Positions 11,355 through 21,332 of a stretch of DNA of 64,000 bases are shown piece after piece. The first letter of the stretch is position 1. Every line of letters begins with the position of its first letter. The position numbers and the translations under genes were made by a program. The stretch is from the NCBI GenBank assembly GCA_003996215.1, contig QJPP01003426.1, positions 1-64,000 of the forward strand, read 5' to 3'. A model generated the notes under the pieces. That model worked only from the letters and a program-made list of their open reading frames with translations. It did no database searches and was not told the origin of the DNA. This DNA is from Jaltomata sinuosa. Its lineage: Eukaryota; Streptophyta; Magnoliopsida; Solanales; Solanaceae.

Positions 11355-12440
11355 TTCAACCGGCAAAGTCAAAACTGGAGCTGAAGTCAATAAGGCCTTA
11401 AGCTTGTAGAAGCTATCCTCGCACTGATCCGACAACTGAAATAAGACATCCTTCCTAGTCAGTATAGTCAAGGGTACTACTATGGAAGAAAATCCCTCAA
11501 TGAACCATCTGTAGTAACCTGCTAAGCCAATAAAGCTGCGGACCTCAATAGTAGTAGTAGGTCTAGGCCAATCACAAACCACATAAATCTTTCCCGGGTC
11601 AACCCTAATACCATCCTTAGACACCACGTGCCCTAGGAATGCAACTAACTCAAGCCAAAACTCGCACTTTGAGAACTTGGCATAAAGTCGATGATCTCTC
11701 AATGTCTGGAGTATAACCCTCAAGTGCTGCTCATGCTCATATCTACTATGCGAGTATACCAAGATGTCGTCTATAAGAACTATCATAAATGAGTCCAAAT
11801 ACGGGCCCAGAACCCTGTGCATCAAGTTCATAAAGGCTGCAGGGGCATTAGTCAACCCAAAAGACATCCCCAGGACTCATAATGGCCATAACGTGTCCTG
11901 AATGCTGTCTTAGGGATGTCCTCCACCCTAATCCTCAACTGTTGGTAGTCGGATGTCAAATTAATATTCCGAGCCTGGGCACATCCCTTTGATAGCTTTG
12001 TTTAGCCTCCTTTACTATGTCAATCCCTCCGTATTGGTTATGGCTGAAGCCGATCCTCTCCAGCCGGATCTCAAATCAATCTTCGAAAACACAGCTGAAC
12101 CCTGAAGCTGGTCAAACAAGTCATCAATCCATGGCATCGGATACCTATTCTTCACTGTCACCTTATTCATCTTCCGATAATCAATACATATGCGCATCGA
12201 CCCATCCTTCTTCTTCACAAAGAGAACAGGAGTACCCCAAGGTGACACACTCGGTCTAATAAATCCCTTAGCTAATAGATCCTGGAGCTGATCCTTCAGC
12301 TCCCTCAACTCAGCCGGATCCATACGGTAAGGGGAAATAGAAATGGGCCTTGTGCTCGGCTCTAGCTCAATAGTGAAATCAATATCTCTCTCAGGTTGAA
12401 GGCCTGGCAGGTCGGTAGGAAACACATCATGGAAGTCTCT
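11355..12440 (-). pseudogene. pol: A2 reverse transcriptase, interrupted by 115-bp insertion
   Basis: RT begins at RDFHDVFPTDLPGL and continues through WGTPVLFVKKKDGSMRICID, RYPMPWIDDLFDQL and SKIDLRSG. There an insertion of about 115 bp (11950-12065) breaks it. It resumes with MSFGLTNAPAAFMNL at 11867 and the catalytic box VLIDDILVYS, whose Asp pair lies at 11771-11766. A single base is missing near 11870 (GAGTCCTGG for GAGTTCCTGG), which restores the frame after the insertion. The thumb part is intact to 11355. Inactive. Confidence 0.9.
11950..12065 (-). repeat. 115-bp insertion with partial duplication in A2 RT
   Basis: Bases 11945-11970 and 12060-12085 are two imperfect copies of the same RT segment (the complement of SKIDLRSGY). 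About 90 bases of unrelated sequence lie between them. The spacing between copies is 115 bp. The A1 sequence runs through this point without the insertion. Confidence 0.75.
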
Positions 12441-12944
12441 AACCACAGGAACAGACTCAAGAGAAGTAGGGTCAACACTAACATCTCGTACATATGCTAG
12501 ATAAGGCAAACACCCACGGAAAATCAACTTCCTAGCTCGAAGATAAGAGACGATCCCAGATGGTGCATGGCTAACAGAACCTTGCCACATAACCGGGGAT
12601 AAACCGGGCACAACTATAGTAATGGTCTTGGCATAACAATCCAAAACCACACGGTGAGGGGATAACTAATCCATGCCCAGTATCACATCAAAATCTAGCA
12701 TATCAAGGATCATAAAATCACCCCAAGTCTCTGAATCACCAATAGATATCATACAAGATCTCACAATCTGATCCACTACTAAAGAATCTCCTACTGGGGT
12801 CGAAACAGAAACAGGAACAGATAATGGCTCACTAGAAAACCCAAAACAAGGCACAAAGTAGGCAGATACATATGAACAAGTGGATCCAGGATCAAATAAA
12901 GCCATAGCAGACTGATGGCACACAGAAATCGTACCTGTAATCAC
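12441..12944 (-). pseudogene. pol: A2 aspartic protease domain
   Basis: MALFDPGSTCSYVS has the catalytic Asp at codon 12893-12891. DMLDFDVILGMD follows and ends at an in-frame stop (12665-12663) where A1 has Trp, a TGG to TAG change. The remainder (VLDCYAKTITIVVPG) continues in the same frame into RT. The protein text agrees closely with A1. Confidence 0.9.
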
Positions 12945-12989
12945 AGCATCTGAGGCCTCTGCCTCTGGTCTCCTAGGGACCGCGTAAAA

Positions 12990-14425
12990 CTGACGACGAC
13001 CTCCACCTGACCGACCGCCATCCCTACCCCCTGCTCTACCACGCAGAGCACCACCTCTACTCTGACAACCACCCCTTCTAGCCGGAGGCTAAACTGCTCG
13101 TAAAGGCTCGGCCAACTGAACTGTACCCTGCTGAGAGAAATTTCTAGCAAAATGACCAATCACACCACAAGTAAAACAAGCCCCTAACGGCCTACTCAGT
13201 CAAGATGAACCAGTAGATCCCATATGACCACCACGACCTGATGCCCCAGAAACTGTACCCCTCGAAGACTGGCCGCTATAGCCCTGATGGCTGCTCTGAC
13301 CCTGCTCGAACTGGGTACTACCGAAAGTCTGAAGGGAAGCCTGAACCGGTCGGCTGGACTGACCTTGGTACTGCTGTGGCTAATAACCCCGGCTCCACTG
13401 GCCAGAACCTCTACCACCATATCTGGAACTACTGTAGCCACCCTGATGTCGAGGCCTCTTATCTCTGGACCTCATACCATGTCGCTGTAAGTCCTCCGCA
13501 GTACGGGCATAGTCTGCAATAGCCTGGAATGACCGACCACCAGCAATCAGTATCTCAGCTGGCTGCCTGATCTCTGGCCTCAAACCCCATACAAATTTGT
13601 GAATCCTATCTGCCTCGGTAGGAATGATCATAGCTCCAAATGGTGCTAGCTGATGAAAACGAGTCTCATACTCCAAGACAGTCGTAGACTCCTGCATAAG
13701 GTGAGTAAACTGCTCCCTGCAATGCTCACGATCACTCTGAGGTAGGAACTTGGCCATAAAGGCCTTATAAAACTCAGACCAGGTCAAAGGAGGTGACGAT
13801 GATGGTCTACAAGCAACATGGGCCCTCCACCATAACTTCGCTGGGCCCTCCAACTGATAGGTAGTATAACCAACCTCGTGAGTCTCTAACAAACCCAAAT
13901 GATGCAACATCTCCTCACAGGTAGTAATAAAGTCATGTGGATCCTGTCTAAAAGTACCAGCAAACCTCGAAGGTGCTAACCTCAAAAACCTACCCAACGC
14001 CTTCTGCTTTGACTCTGTCATAGCTGGGCGAGGAGCAAGAGGCTTATCAACTGATGGAACCGGAATGACCTCCGTACGGGGAGCCGCAGTAGCAAGTTGC
14101 GCTCCTAATCTCTGTGCACCAAGGGCTGCCTCCTGAGCGGATATTTGTGCTACCTCAGAAGGCCGCTCTCCAATCATACCCAAAAGTTGTAATAGTAATC
14201 CCCAAATATCTGGAGGCTGAGCTACAACTGCAGATGGCACAAAAGTGGGCACTGGAGCTGGTACTGGAGCTGGTGGTACCTGGGCTGCCCCCCGATCCAT
14301 ATGCTGCTCGGGCTCTGTCTCAACTCTAGCAGCTCTAGCAGGTGCCGTTGCTCGAGGGCGTCCTCGACCCTTAGCGGGAGGGGAGGCTCATCTCCGCTAG
14401 ATGCCGATGATCTCGTACGAACCAT
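12990..14425 (-). pseudogene. gag: A2 Gag
   Basis: The start codon is at 14425 (MVRTRSSASSGDEPP), right after a leader that ends in a pyrimidine run and CAG. A one-base shift near 14385 moves the rest to another frame, which is then open for 307 codons (14300-13380). It includes the gag core TWSEFYKAFMAKFLPQSDRE. Stops follow at 13382-13380, near 13199 and near 13090. The CCHC knuckle reads CFTCGVIGHFARNF, so its last Cys is replaced by Phe. An Arg/Gly-rich tail leads into protease. Confidence 0.88.
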
Positions 14426-14623
14426 CTGCACAAGAATAAAGTAGAACAAATGAGATTTACAGAAACTTCAAGGGTCCTACGCACGACACAGAAGCAATGA
14501 AAGAGTCAAATTTCCTAAAATGTCACTGTAGCCTCCCAAAGATTGAGTACGGACGTCTCTGCCCCGATCTACAGGACACTACTAGACATTGGCTCATATA
14601 CCGATGACACCGGTGAACCTAAA

Positions 14624-14635
14624 GCTCTGATACCA
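14624..14635 (-). other. A2 primer-binding site, tRNA-iMet type
   Basis: GCTCTGATACCA is the complement of TGGTATCAGAGC and is intact. It lies three bases inside the LTR end at 14639. Confidence 0.95.
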
Positions 14636-14638
14636 AGC

Positions 14639-17600
14639 TGTCACGACCCGATTTCTCGGTCATGATGGCACCTACAACCCCCCAGTAGGCGAACCAATTC
14701 CCGTAGCCCAGAACAGTTAGTAATGGGCTACTATCTAACAAATAAGCGGGAGAATAGTTTAATAAGCAAAAGTAAGGGAACAAGATGAAGATAATAGATA
14801 ACAGGAATATATATATACATATGCGGAAACTAAACCAAACCCCAAGACCTGGTATCATAGTATAGAGCAAGAACTACATATAAGGAATATAAACCATCCA
14901 AAATAACGTATACAGATGTCTCCGAATGGTAATAGAGTACATAAAGCAAAAGATAAACTAGAGCTAAGCTTCGATCGCCTAGAGCTCACCCTCAGTCTGA
15001 AGTAGTTCCCAACAGATCTCCAAGCACGAATCACAGCAATCTAATGGCGATGGCCCATGCTAGGATCTGCACCAAAAGATGCAGAGGGTAGGGTGAGCAA
15101 CAAATGCGAAGCATAAGGTACCCAGTAGGTATCATAGGCCGACTGGGAAAATATAAGATAAAAGCATAGTAACAGACAGAATAGAAACAAGTAGTCACAA
15201 AAATCAACGAACGGTACAAAAGAACTAGCCTAGAGGGAAATCGACAGAACCACATGTGAGGCCAGCAAGAAGAATATATAGACCATAGGCACAGGTGGAA
15301 GTAAGAAATAATGCACCTGGGGTCATTGTAATAACAGTTTATACATAATAAGTTTACGAAATGGATGGTATACCGGTAACCTCAAGTGTAAGAAGAAGAG
15401 AGAAAAAGTAATGATAGGCATGCTCAGAGATAAGAATCAAACTCCACTAATCATATCAATCTCAAATCCAGAAACTGACAGCCTAGCAGTAGCCAATTTC
15501 ATACTTAACCGTAACAAGGAACAATTCTGTAAGTAAATAGCAAGAGTCTACCTACAATCCCCCGGCCGCCCATACAACCGAGGAACACAAACAAGTGAAA
15601 ACAAACCCTCCGGCATCCCATACTACCAAAGCGTACAATAAACAAACAACAAACAAGGGTGGAGCCTCAAACAATGAATGATATGATGCATGATGATCTC
15701 AAGTGAAATGGTATCTCTGTATGTACCTCCTCCGGTGCCGATCCGACCCAGCAGGTAGGTTTCATGGAAGGACACTGCCAGTATACCTCTACTCCGCCGT
15801 ATACCCTTCCTCCGACAGACGCAACTCGAAGCCCCAGGCTCGGATGGCAAGGTCCATGGAGGTCCCCGACTCCATACTAAAACTCAGTATCAATACATGT
15901 CATCCGGAAGCAAGTCCGATTTCAAGATAGAGACCCAGTCTCGAATATGTATTCCCAGACCCTGTCCAGGACTAAAGTAGTAGGAATATATCTCAAAAAC
16001 CCCTCCAAGGGTGCCCGAGCATAACCGGGTCTAAACAGTAGAAAGTCATCTCGGGTGCTCAGTTCGACCGAGGCTAAAATTATCTCAGGTAGCAAGAAAA
16101 CTCAACGAGCACCCCGGCCCTGTCGAGTCTAGCGTTAATCGTAAAATTGGTGATATAAATCATAATTTTACCTTTTTTTACCGAAGAATATTCACAAGTT
16201 AAATCAAACCATTTCCAATTCATTTCCATCAAAAAAGGGGCCCCCGGGGCCATGCAAAGTTTAGAAAATAGTGCCAGTAGGCTCGAAGCCAAAACCATAG
16301 TAAAACATGGATAAAACCTCTTTATATGCATGGAAATGGTATGATCAAACACAATAGCTGCCCAGCAGCTCAGAATCAACATATCGACCCTGCACAGGCC
16401 CATAGCTACTCAGCAAGCATAACCAGCCTAGAAGAATAATTCTATGCCCGCGACTCGCGGACTTTCCCAATATCCCACCTTATATGTTCCAGAGTCAACA
16501 AGGCCTCACAGGACCACAAGGGTAAATAACACATATCGGCAAGTACTACAAGCAACGGAGGAACAAAAGTAGGCGGACATGAATAAAATGGTCAAGGTCT
16601 GTGGTACCAACCTAATAACCCAACCCAAGGATGCCTGCTAGTACAATTTATCCGATATATGCTAAGTCTAGGGATTTTAAGCCATAACCTACCTTTCGTC
16701 CGACGACAAGCTGCTAGAACGACGATGTCCAAGCTCGAACCACTATGAGAAAATCTAAAACTAAATCAGAATCGGATTTGGGCTTGAATAACTTGACGTA
16801 CATAATTGATTTTCCTTTAAATAACCAAATTGTAAAGTAAATATTTTTCTCCCAAAAATTCTCTTTAACATGAATTTCTTAAAACGTGAACCACTCCTTT
16901 TGAGAAACAAACGTTCAACTATTAACATTGAAGAATGAAAAGTGAGTAAAAAGTGTGCAGGGGAAGATTTGGATATAAATAGAATTAACTTACTATACTA
17001 CATAAATTAATCAAATGATGTGTAAGTGGCCAAGTGGCAGCCTCTCAATTGATTTAGCAAGGTGTTGTCCACCCACAATACCTCCACGTGGAGTAGAGGT
17101 ATTCTTATCCCAAATATTGTTATCCCATTATGTACACAATTGGGTATTGCATAAATTCATGATAAAATAAATATAACTTTTTGAATATATCATAATAAAT
17201 AGGAAAGTATTTCAAATTAAACCTACTATATTATAATAATAATTTTCAACATAAATAAATTTACTATTTCCGTTAAAATATTACAATGTATAAAAATATT
17301 ATAAAATAAATACATACACAATTATGTCATAACAAAAGTATTTTTCATACACATTTAAAATACTTTAAAACGGTAATAAAAATATAACTCTTTACCACAT
17401 TCAACTTTTAAAATAACATATTTTCAAATACGCGCGATGTAAATAAAATTCTTAACTTTAGGCTCGCAAGCCTTTGATACGGAACGAAGGTTAAGGTCGT
17501 ATGGTCGCAATTCACCATCACACAAATTTGATACTCAGCTTCTAAGACAGGGAATTGATCATAACGACTAATCGAACGGCCAGGGCACCAAATCACTGGT

Positions 17601-17694
17601 CCCAACAAGTCATAAATGACTTGGGGCCGCTACAAGAAAGCTCTAATAGTACAAGGAAAACGTATACGTGGAAATGACCGGAAGAGTCATTACA
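14639..17694 (-). repeat. A2 5' LTR, 3056 bp
   Basis: In plus orientation it begins TGTCACGACCC and ends GTCATTACA, the complement of TGTAATGAC...GTGACA. It is complete, with the PBS at its inner edge. The first third (by minus-strand order) is AT-rich. A GC-rich block is near 15720-15870. An open frame of 107 codons at 16403-16080 (minus) is the best preserved version of an LTR-internal frame seen in several copies. Confidence 0.94.
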
Positions 17695-17956
17695 GTTTGG
17701 TTGCCAAAAACTCCCATATAAGAGTTGGGGTTAGAGATAACCCAACTCACCCAAGTTATTTGCTTGGTTTATTGCTTACTCGTGGTGGTTCGAGAGAACA
17801 CATGAGATATAAGTTGCTTGGATTCTCTATTAGCTCGATCGCGACTACATTATTCCTTGGGTACGACCCTGACACTCATTGGGAATTATAAATTTTATTT
17901 TGCTCTGACGATTTCCATGACCTCCAACTTTAGAGAGCATGATTTGAGCGTTATCA
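17695..17956 (+). repeat. Remnant of Athila-like 5' LTR
   Basis: It matches 24270-24772 of the 3' LTR but lacks the bases equivalent to 24386-24628. The left edge is the A2 insertion. The end TTATCA lies five bases before the PBS. Confidence 0.9.
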
Positions 17957-17960
17957 AAAA

Positions 17961-17980
17961 TGGCACTGTTGCCGGGGAAC
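17961..17980 (+). other. Primer-binding site, tRNA-Asp type
   Basis: TGGCACTGTTGCCGGGGAAC differs from the usual Athila site TGGCGCCGTTGCCGGGGA by two C/T-type changes. It follows the LTR by four bases. Confidence 0.9.
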
Positions 17981-18139
17981 AATTTGGCATATTGAGTACT
18001 TTAGAATTTGAGTTTACCTACTCTAGTTCAATTTTGTTAATATTTATTTTTCTTTGTTTAGTTTAGTTTGTTGATGGTATCATGACTTATTTGAATGCTA
18101 AAAATGTTGATAGTTGCATCCCAATTTATATTCCCGACT

Positions 18140-18300
18140 ATTGTGTTTATTGTGGAGCACCCCACCTTTGACGAAGGTATAGAATTGGCCCTAGGAGAGG
18201 AAAGTATTATCCTTCTCGCTCCTACGATAGGTGCAATTGCTATTTGTATGGTGGTCGTGATGGACATTGGAGTGAATGCCCCAATGATGATCGTCCCCCT
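18140..18300 (+). pseudogene. Cysteine-rich, gag-like segment
   Basis: One frame reads CVYCGAPHL and, 30 codons on, CYLYGGRDGHWSECP. These resemble two zinc-knuckle words of Athila-type Gag. In the second the middle Cys is Tyr and the His spacing is off by one. A stop lies between them. It sits where gag is expected, just after the PBS and leader. The assignment is from pattern only. Confidence 0.4.
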
Positions 18301-18382
18301 CCCCCTTCTTGTGCTAACAATGTTTTACTAGTGGTGCTCGTGACCTCAACAGGGTCTATGAATTTGCAAGCAAAGAAGGCAT

Positions 18383-18889
18383 ATGTGTCAAGCTCCAAAC
18401 CCTCTGGGCCTCGCTAGAAGCCCAAGAGGAGAGTGTGAAATCTATAAAGAAATGCTTTGTGGACGCAAGGTTAAACAAGAGGAAAACACAAAGGAGGATC
18501 ATGAATTGAAAGTGGTGTTGCAACCAACTACCCCATATATGGGTCATGATGTCATATCATCTCTAAGTGAGAATGATATGAATGAGGCAAGCTTGAAGGT
18601 GGAGACGCCCAAATCCCACTTCAACCTTTGTTCGACCTTATGTTTGATTGAATGGATGAGAGTCGAAATAATCAAGCTTTTCAAAGACCTTGAAAGAAGG
18701 GTGGATAAAGGTCTATCCGGTTTTGAGTTTGTGGTGGAAAGAAGGCAAAGTGTCCTTCCTCACTTGAAGGCCAAAAAGTGTGAAATGCGAAATCAAGAGA
18801 ATGGCCTTCTCACGTTCAAATTTCACCCCGAGATTGTCACCGGAAACTCGATTCAAGTTTGGGTCAAAGTTTCAAATCCTCCAAATTGA
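18383..18889 (+). CDS. Open frame of 168 codons, function unknown
   Basis: The frame is open from MCQAPNPLGLARSPRGE to SIQVWVKVSNPPN. It lies in the gag position of the Athila-like element but in a different frame from the Cys-rich words upstream. It is rich in Lys, Glu and Leu, has no membrane segment or signal peptide, and carries no catalytic motif that I recognise. It may be a remnant of the Gag C-terminus or chance coding. I would not call it a host gene because it lies wholly within the element. Confidence 0.3.
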   Translation: MCQAPNPLGLARSPRGECEIYKEMLCGRKVKQEENTKEDHELKVVLQPTTPYMGHDVISSLSENDMNEASLKVETPKSHFNLCSTLCLIEWMRVEIIKLFKDLERRVDKGLSGFEFVVERRQSVLPHLKAKKCEMRNQENGLLTFKFHPEIVTGNSIQVWVKVSNPPN

Positions 18890-20006
18890 GATCCAAATGG
18901 TGAGGTAGCTTGCATCATGCCGCGATGATAAATTGTGCACTTGATTGGAGGCAACCCATCATTTTTATGCATTACATCACTTTTTATTTCTTTTTGGTTT
19001 GTTTTTAGGTGCCCAAAGGAACGAGAAGAGTAACCAAGTGTTGAGAAACACCAAAAATACCTCTGAAAAACATGCTTTTCGCACCTGGAAGAGGGCCTAT
19101 CGCACATGCCATTTCACAATCAAACAGTGAACTGATCAAAAACATTGGCATGTGCGAACGTGGTGCGTTTCACACCTCACAAAGTTCCCGTCGCACCAAG
19201 CATCACACATCACAGGCAATAAGCTGGAGAAAAATTGAAAAATCTGTGTAAGCACTCCTTCTTCGCGAATGCAGTGGACCAGTCGCAAACGCGAAGGCCA
19301 GATAAATGTCAAGCCTTCACGAACGCACCGACCTGTGAATGCGAAGCATCCAGGCAATTCAGGTAAGCTTAAAAAATGTTCAATAATCACAAGCCCCAAA
19401 CATTTATCTTCTCAAAACAAGAATACTCCCTCTCCTTTGGCACACAATAATTCCATCAAGTCCTTCCATTCATCGCTTCACAACTTCCATCTTCCTCAAC
19501 TTGATGTGTAGTAAATTGGTAATGGCATTCTTGGTTGATCTCCCCTTGCTTTAAATCAACTTCTAATTGTGTTTAATTGTTAAATTGTTGGGAGAAATTG
19601 ATTGAGATGGGTAAAGTGTGTGCAAGAGTGCAATAATGTAGTGATTGGCATGAGCAATAAGCATAAAAGTTACTAAACAAAGTGTGCCTGCCAAGTGTTT
19701 GAGAAAATGCCTCAAAGAGGCACTGATAAGGGAAAACTCGATGGCATTCGCGTTCACAGTTACCTGGCTGCGTTCGTGAATGAGAAATTTTTTGAAAAAT
19801 AAAAATACTTCTTCGCGAACGCAGCCACCTGGCCGCTAATGCGAAGAAGTGATGCCTGGTAGTGTCAAAATAATAGCTCTGCACAACCGATCTCATAATT
19901 TTTCCCAGCTATTTCTTTGGCCTAAGTGCTTCATAATAGATTGTTTTAAGTGTCCCTAAATTTTTTTAACATAATGGTGTGTTTTGTAGGTACTTTAATA
20001 AAAAAG
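18890..20006 (+). other. Non-coding spacer of the Athila-like element
   Basis: No credible gene. Two clusters of short CpG-rich words occur here: TCGCAC/GTGCGAA-type words at 19075-19215 and CGCGAA/AACGC-type words at 19260-19350 and 19745-19850. Similar words are found in the 3' LTR at 23621-23765. Confidence 0.6.
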
Positions 20007-21332
20007 ATGGCCTCTGACGGTAGTGACAATGAAGTTGAAAATGCTCCGGATGTGGAAATGGAGAAGAACTACGATCAAGATAGGTTCATATCGGTATCAT
20101 GTGAGCACCGGTATGATGAGCTATTGTCCAAGCCCTTTGTTAGGGAGAAAGGAATCAATATGGACAAAGTTGATCAGAAAATGCCAGAATTCTACAAGAG
20201 GTTGGTGGAGCGGGGGTGGATATTCTTTGCCCCTCCATCCATCATGGCTAACCACACAGTGGTCACTAAGTTATATGCTAATGCTTCGATCATTGATTTC
20301 AATGGCGCTCTAGTCACTACCGATTACGGAGTCCAAGTGAGTTTTAACTTTGAGATCATCAATGCACTATAAAACCCTCCAGATGCTGATAATGAGGTTT
20401 ATATTGCAAAATCCAATGTTGAAGGACACCAGTAGTTGTTAGATAAGTTGCATGATGGAGTGACTCTAGATTGGTTGACTTCGCAAAAAGTAGTTGATTC
20501 ACATGAGTTCACTGCAGAAGCCAAGACTTGGCTTTCAATTATCTGTGTGAGGATCATACCATCCTCTCATGACACCGATGTGACCTCTGATCGAGCATTG
20601 GTGGTGGGAGCCCTCATTGATGGCATCGATGTGAATGTTGGGCTCCTTATTGTGGCTCAAATGGCTGAGGTAGCTAGTGGAAGGTCCAAAATCCTTTTAT
20701 CTCCTTCAGTGGTGACTCAATTATGCTATGAAGCTGGGGTATTGCCAAATCCGACTGACATTAAAAAGAAGCCAGCAACTCTGATCCACCTATTGTTGAA
20801 GAGGGCCCAAGAAGCAAAGCAAAAAAAAAGAAAGATTGATGTAGCTTCTCCATCCTTCGGACAATTTCCAGAGTCTTTGACTGAATCCACTGGCCCTTCG
20901 GGAGTTTCATCTGGATCATCTCAGTATATGGGAGCTCTATAGTCTGGGACCTATCTCATACGTCACCTCTCTAGTCAGATTCAGGGAGTAGATGCACATG
21001 TTTAACAGTTGTTGGCTGGATTATCTACTGGCTCAGCTGGAGCCGACACACTACCAGGTTCTGAGTCCCTCCCATCTCTTGCCAAGGTGGTGAATGAGCA
21101 GAAATTGATTAATGGGAGCTTGAGTGCAATAAATACCCATTTGGAGCACATGAGTCGCAGGTAGGGTAAGGTTGAAAAGTGACAAAGGAAGTTCAGTGAG
21201 CACGAGAAGAAGAAGAGCAAGTTCTTGAATAAGATGATGGATAAATTAAAGTATTTTTGTGGATCGGGTACACCGGAGGATGATGATGAGGAGGATCAAC
21301 TTGAGTTTCTCTCTTCCTCCAGTTCAGATTGA
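20007..21332 (+). pseudogene. Putative plant transposon protein (PF20167-like), six in-frame stops
   Basis: From ATG at 20007 (MASDGSDNEVENAPDVEMEK) one frame can be followed for 441 codons to TGA at 21330-21332 with no frameshift. It is broken only by stops at 20370, 20433, 20940, 21003, 21162 and 21180. The N-terminal block FVREKGINMDKVDQKMPEFYKR and the following WIFFAPP region resemble the putative plant transposon protein domain often found as an extra ORF in Athila-type elements. The C-terminal part has a Lys-rich stretch (AQEAKQKKRKID), a coiled-coil-like segment and an acidic, Ser-rich tail. Its molecular role is not known. The family assignment is from memory and needs a profile search. 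Confidence 0.65.

Larger units (their letters stand above)
7407..17694 (-). mobile_element. Ty3/gypsy chromovirus copy A2, near-complete, minus strand
   Basis: Read on the minus strand the order is 5' LTR (17694-14639), PBS, gag, protease, RT, RNase H, integrase, chromodomain, polypurine tract and 3' LTR (9377-7407). The 3' LTR is cut where A1 inserted. Its missing last 1.08 kb (equivalent to 14639-15720) should lie beyond the left edge of the window. All coding parts from gag to chromodomain are in one frame apart from stops, one early gag frameshift and a compensated RT insertion. The right end abuts GTTTG (17695-17699) inside an Athila-like LTR, so A2 inserted there. Confidence 0.92.

Noticed and set aside
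12017..12259. Plus-strand frame over the A2 RT region, and similar frames at 10004-10210 and 13241-13522
   Set aside because: Antisense shadows of well-supported minus-strand Gag and Pol text.
5000..17100. CACGTGGAG words (5033, 8770, 17090) as G-box promoters of host genes
   Set aside because: They lie at the same position in three related LTRs and have no gene nearby. At most they are LTR elements.
19950..20006. Upstream extension of the PF20167-like frame to an earlier ATG at 19950
   Set aside because: The added residues (MSLNFFNIMVCFVGTLIKK) are AT-rich intron-like or leader text. ATG 20007 gives the acidic start usual for this type of protein.
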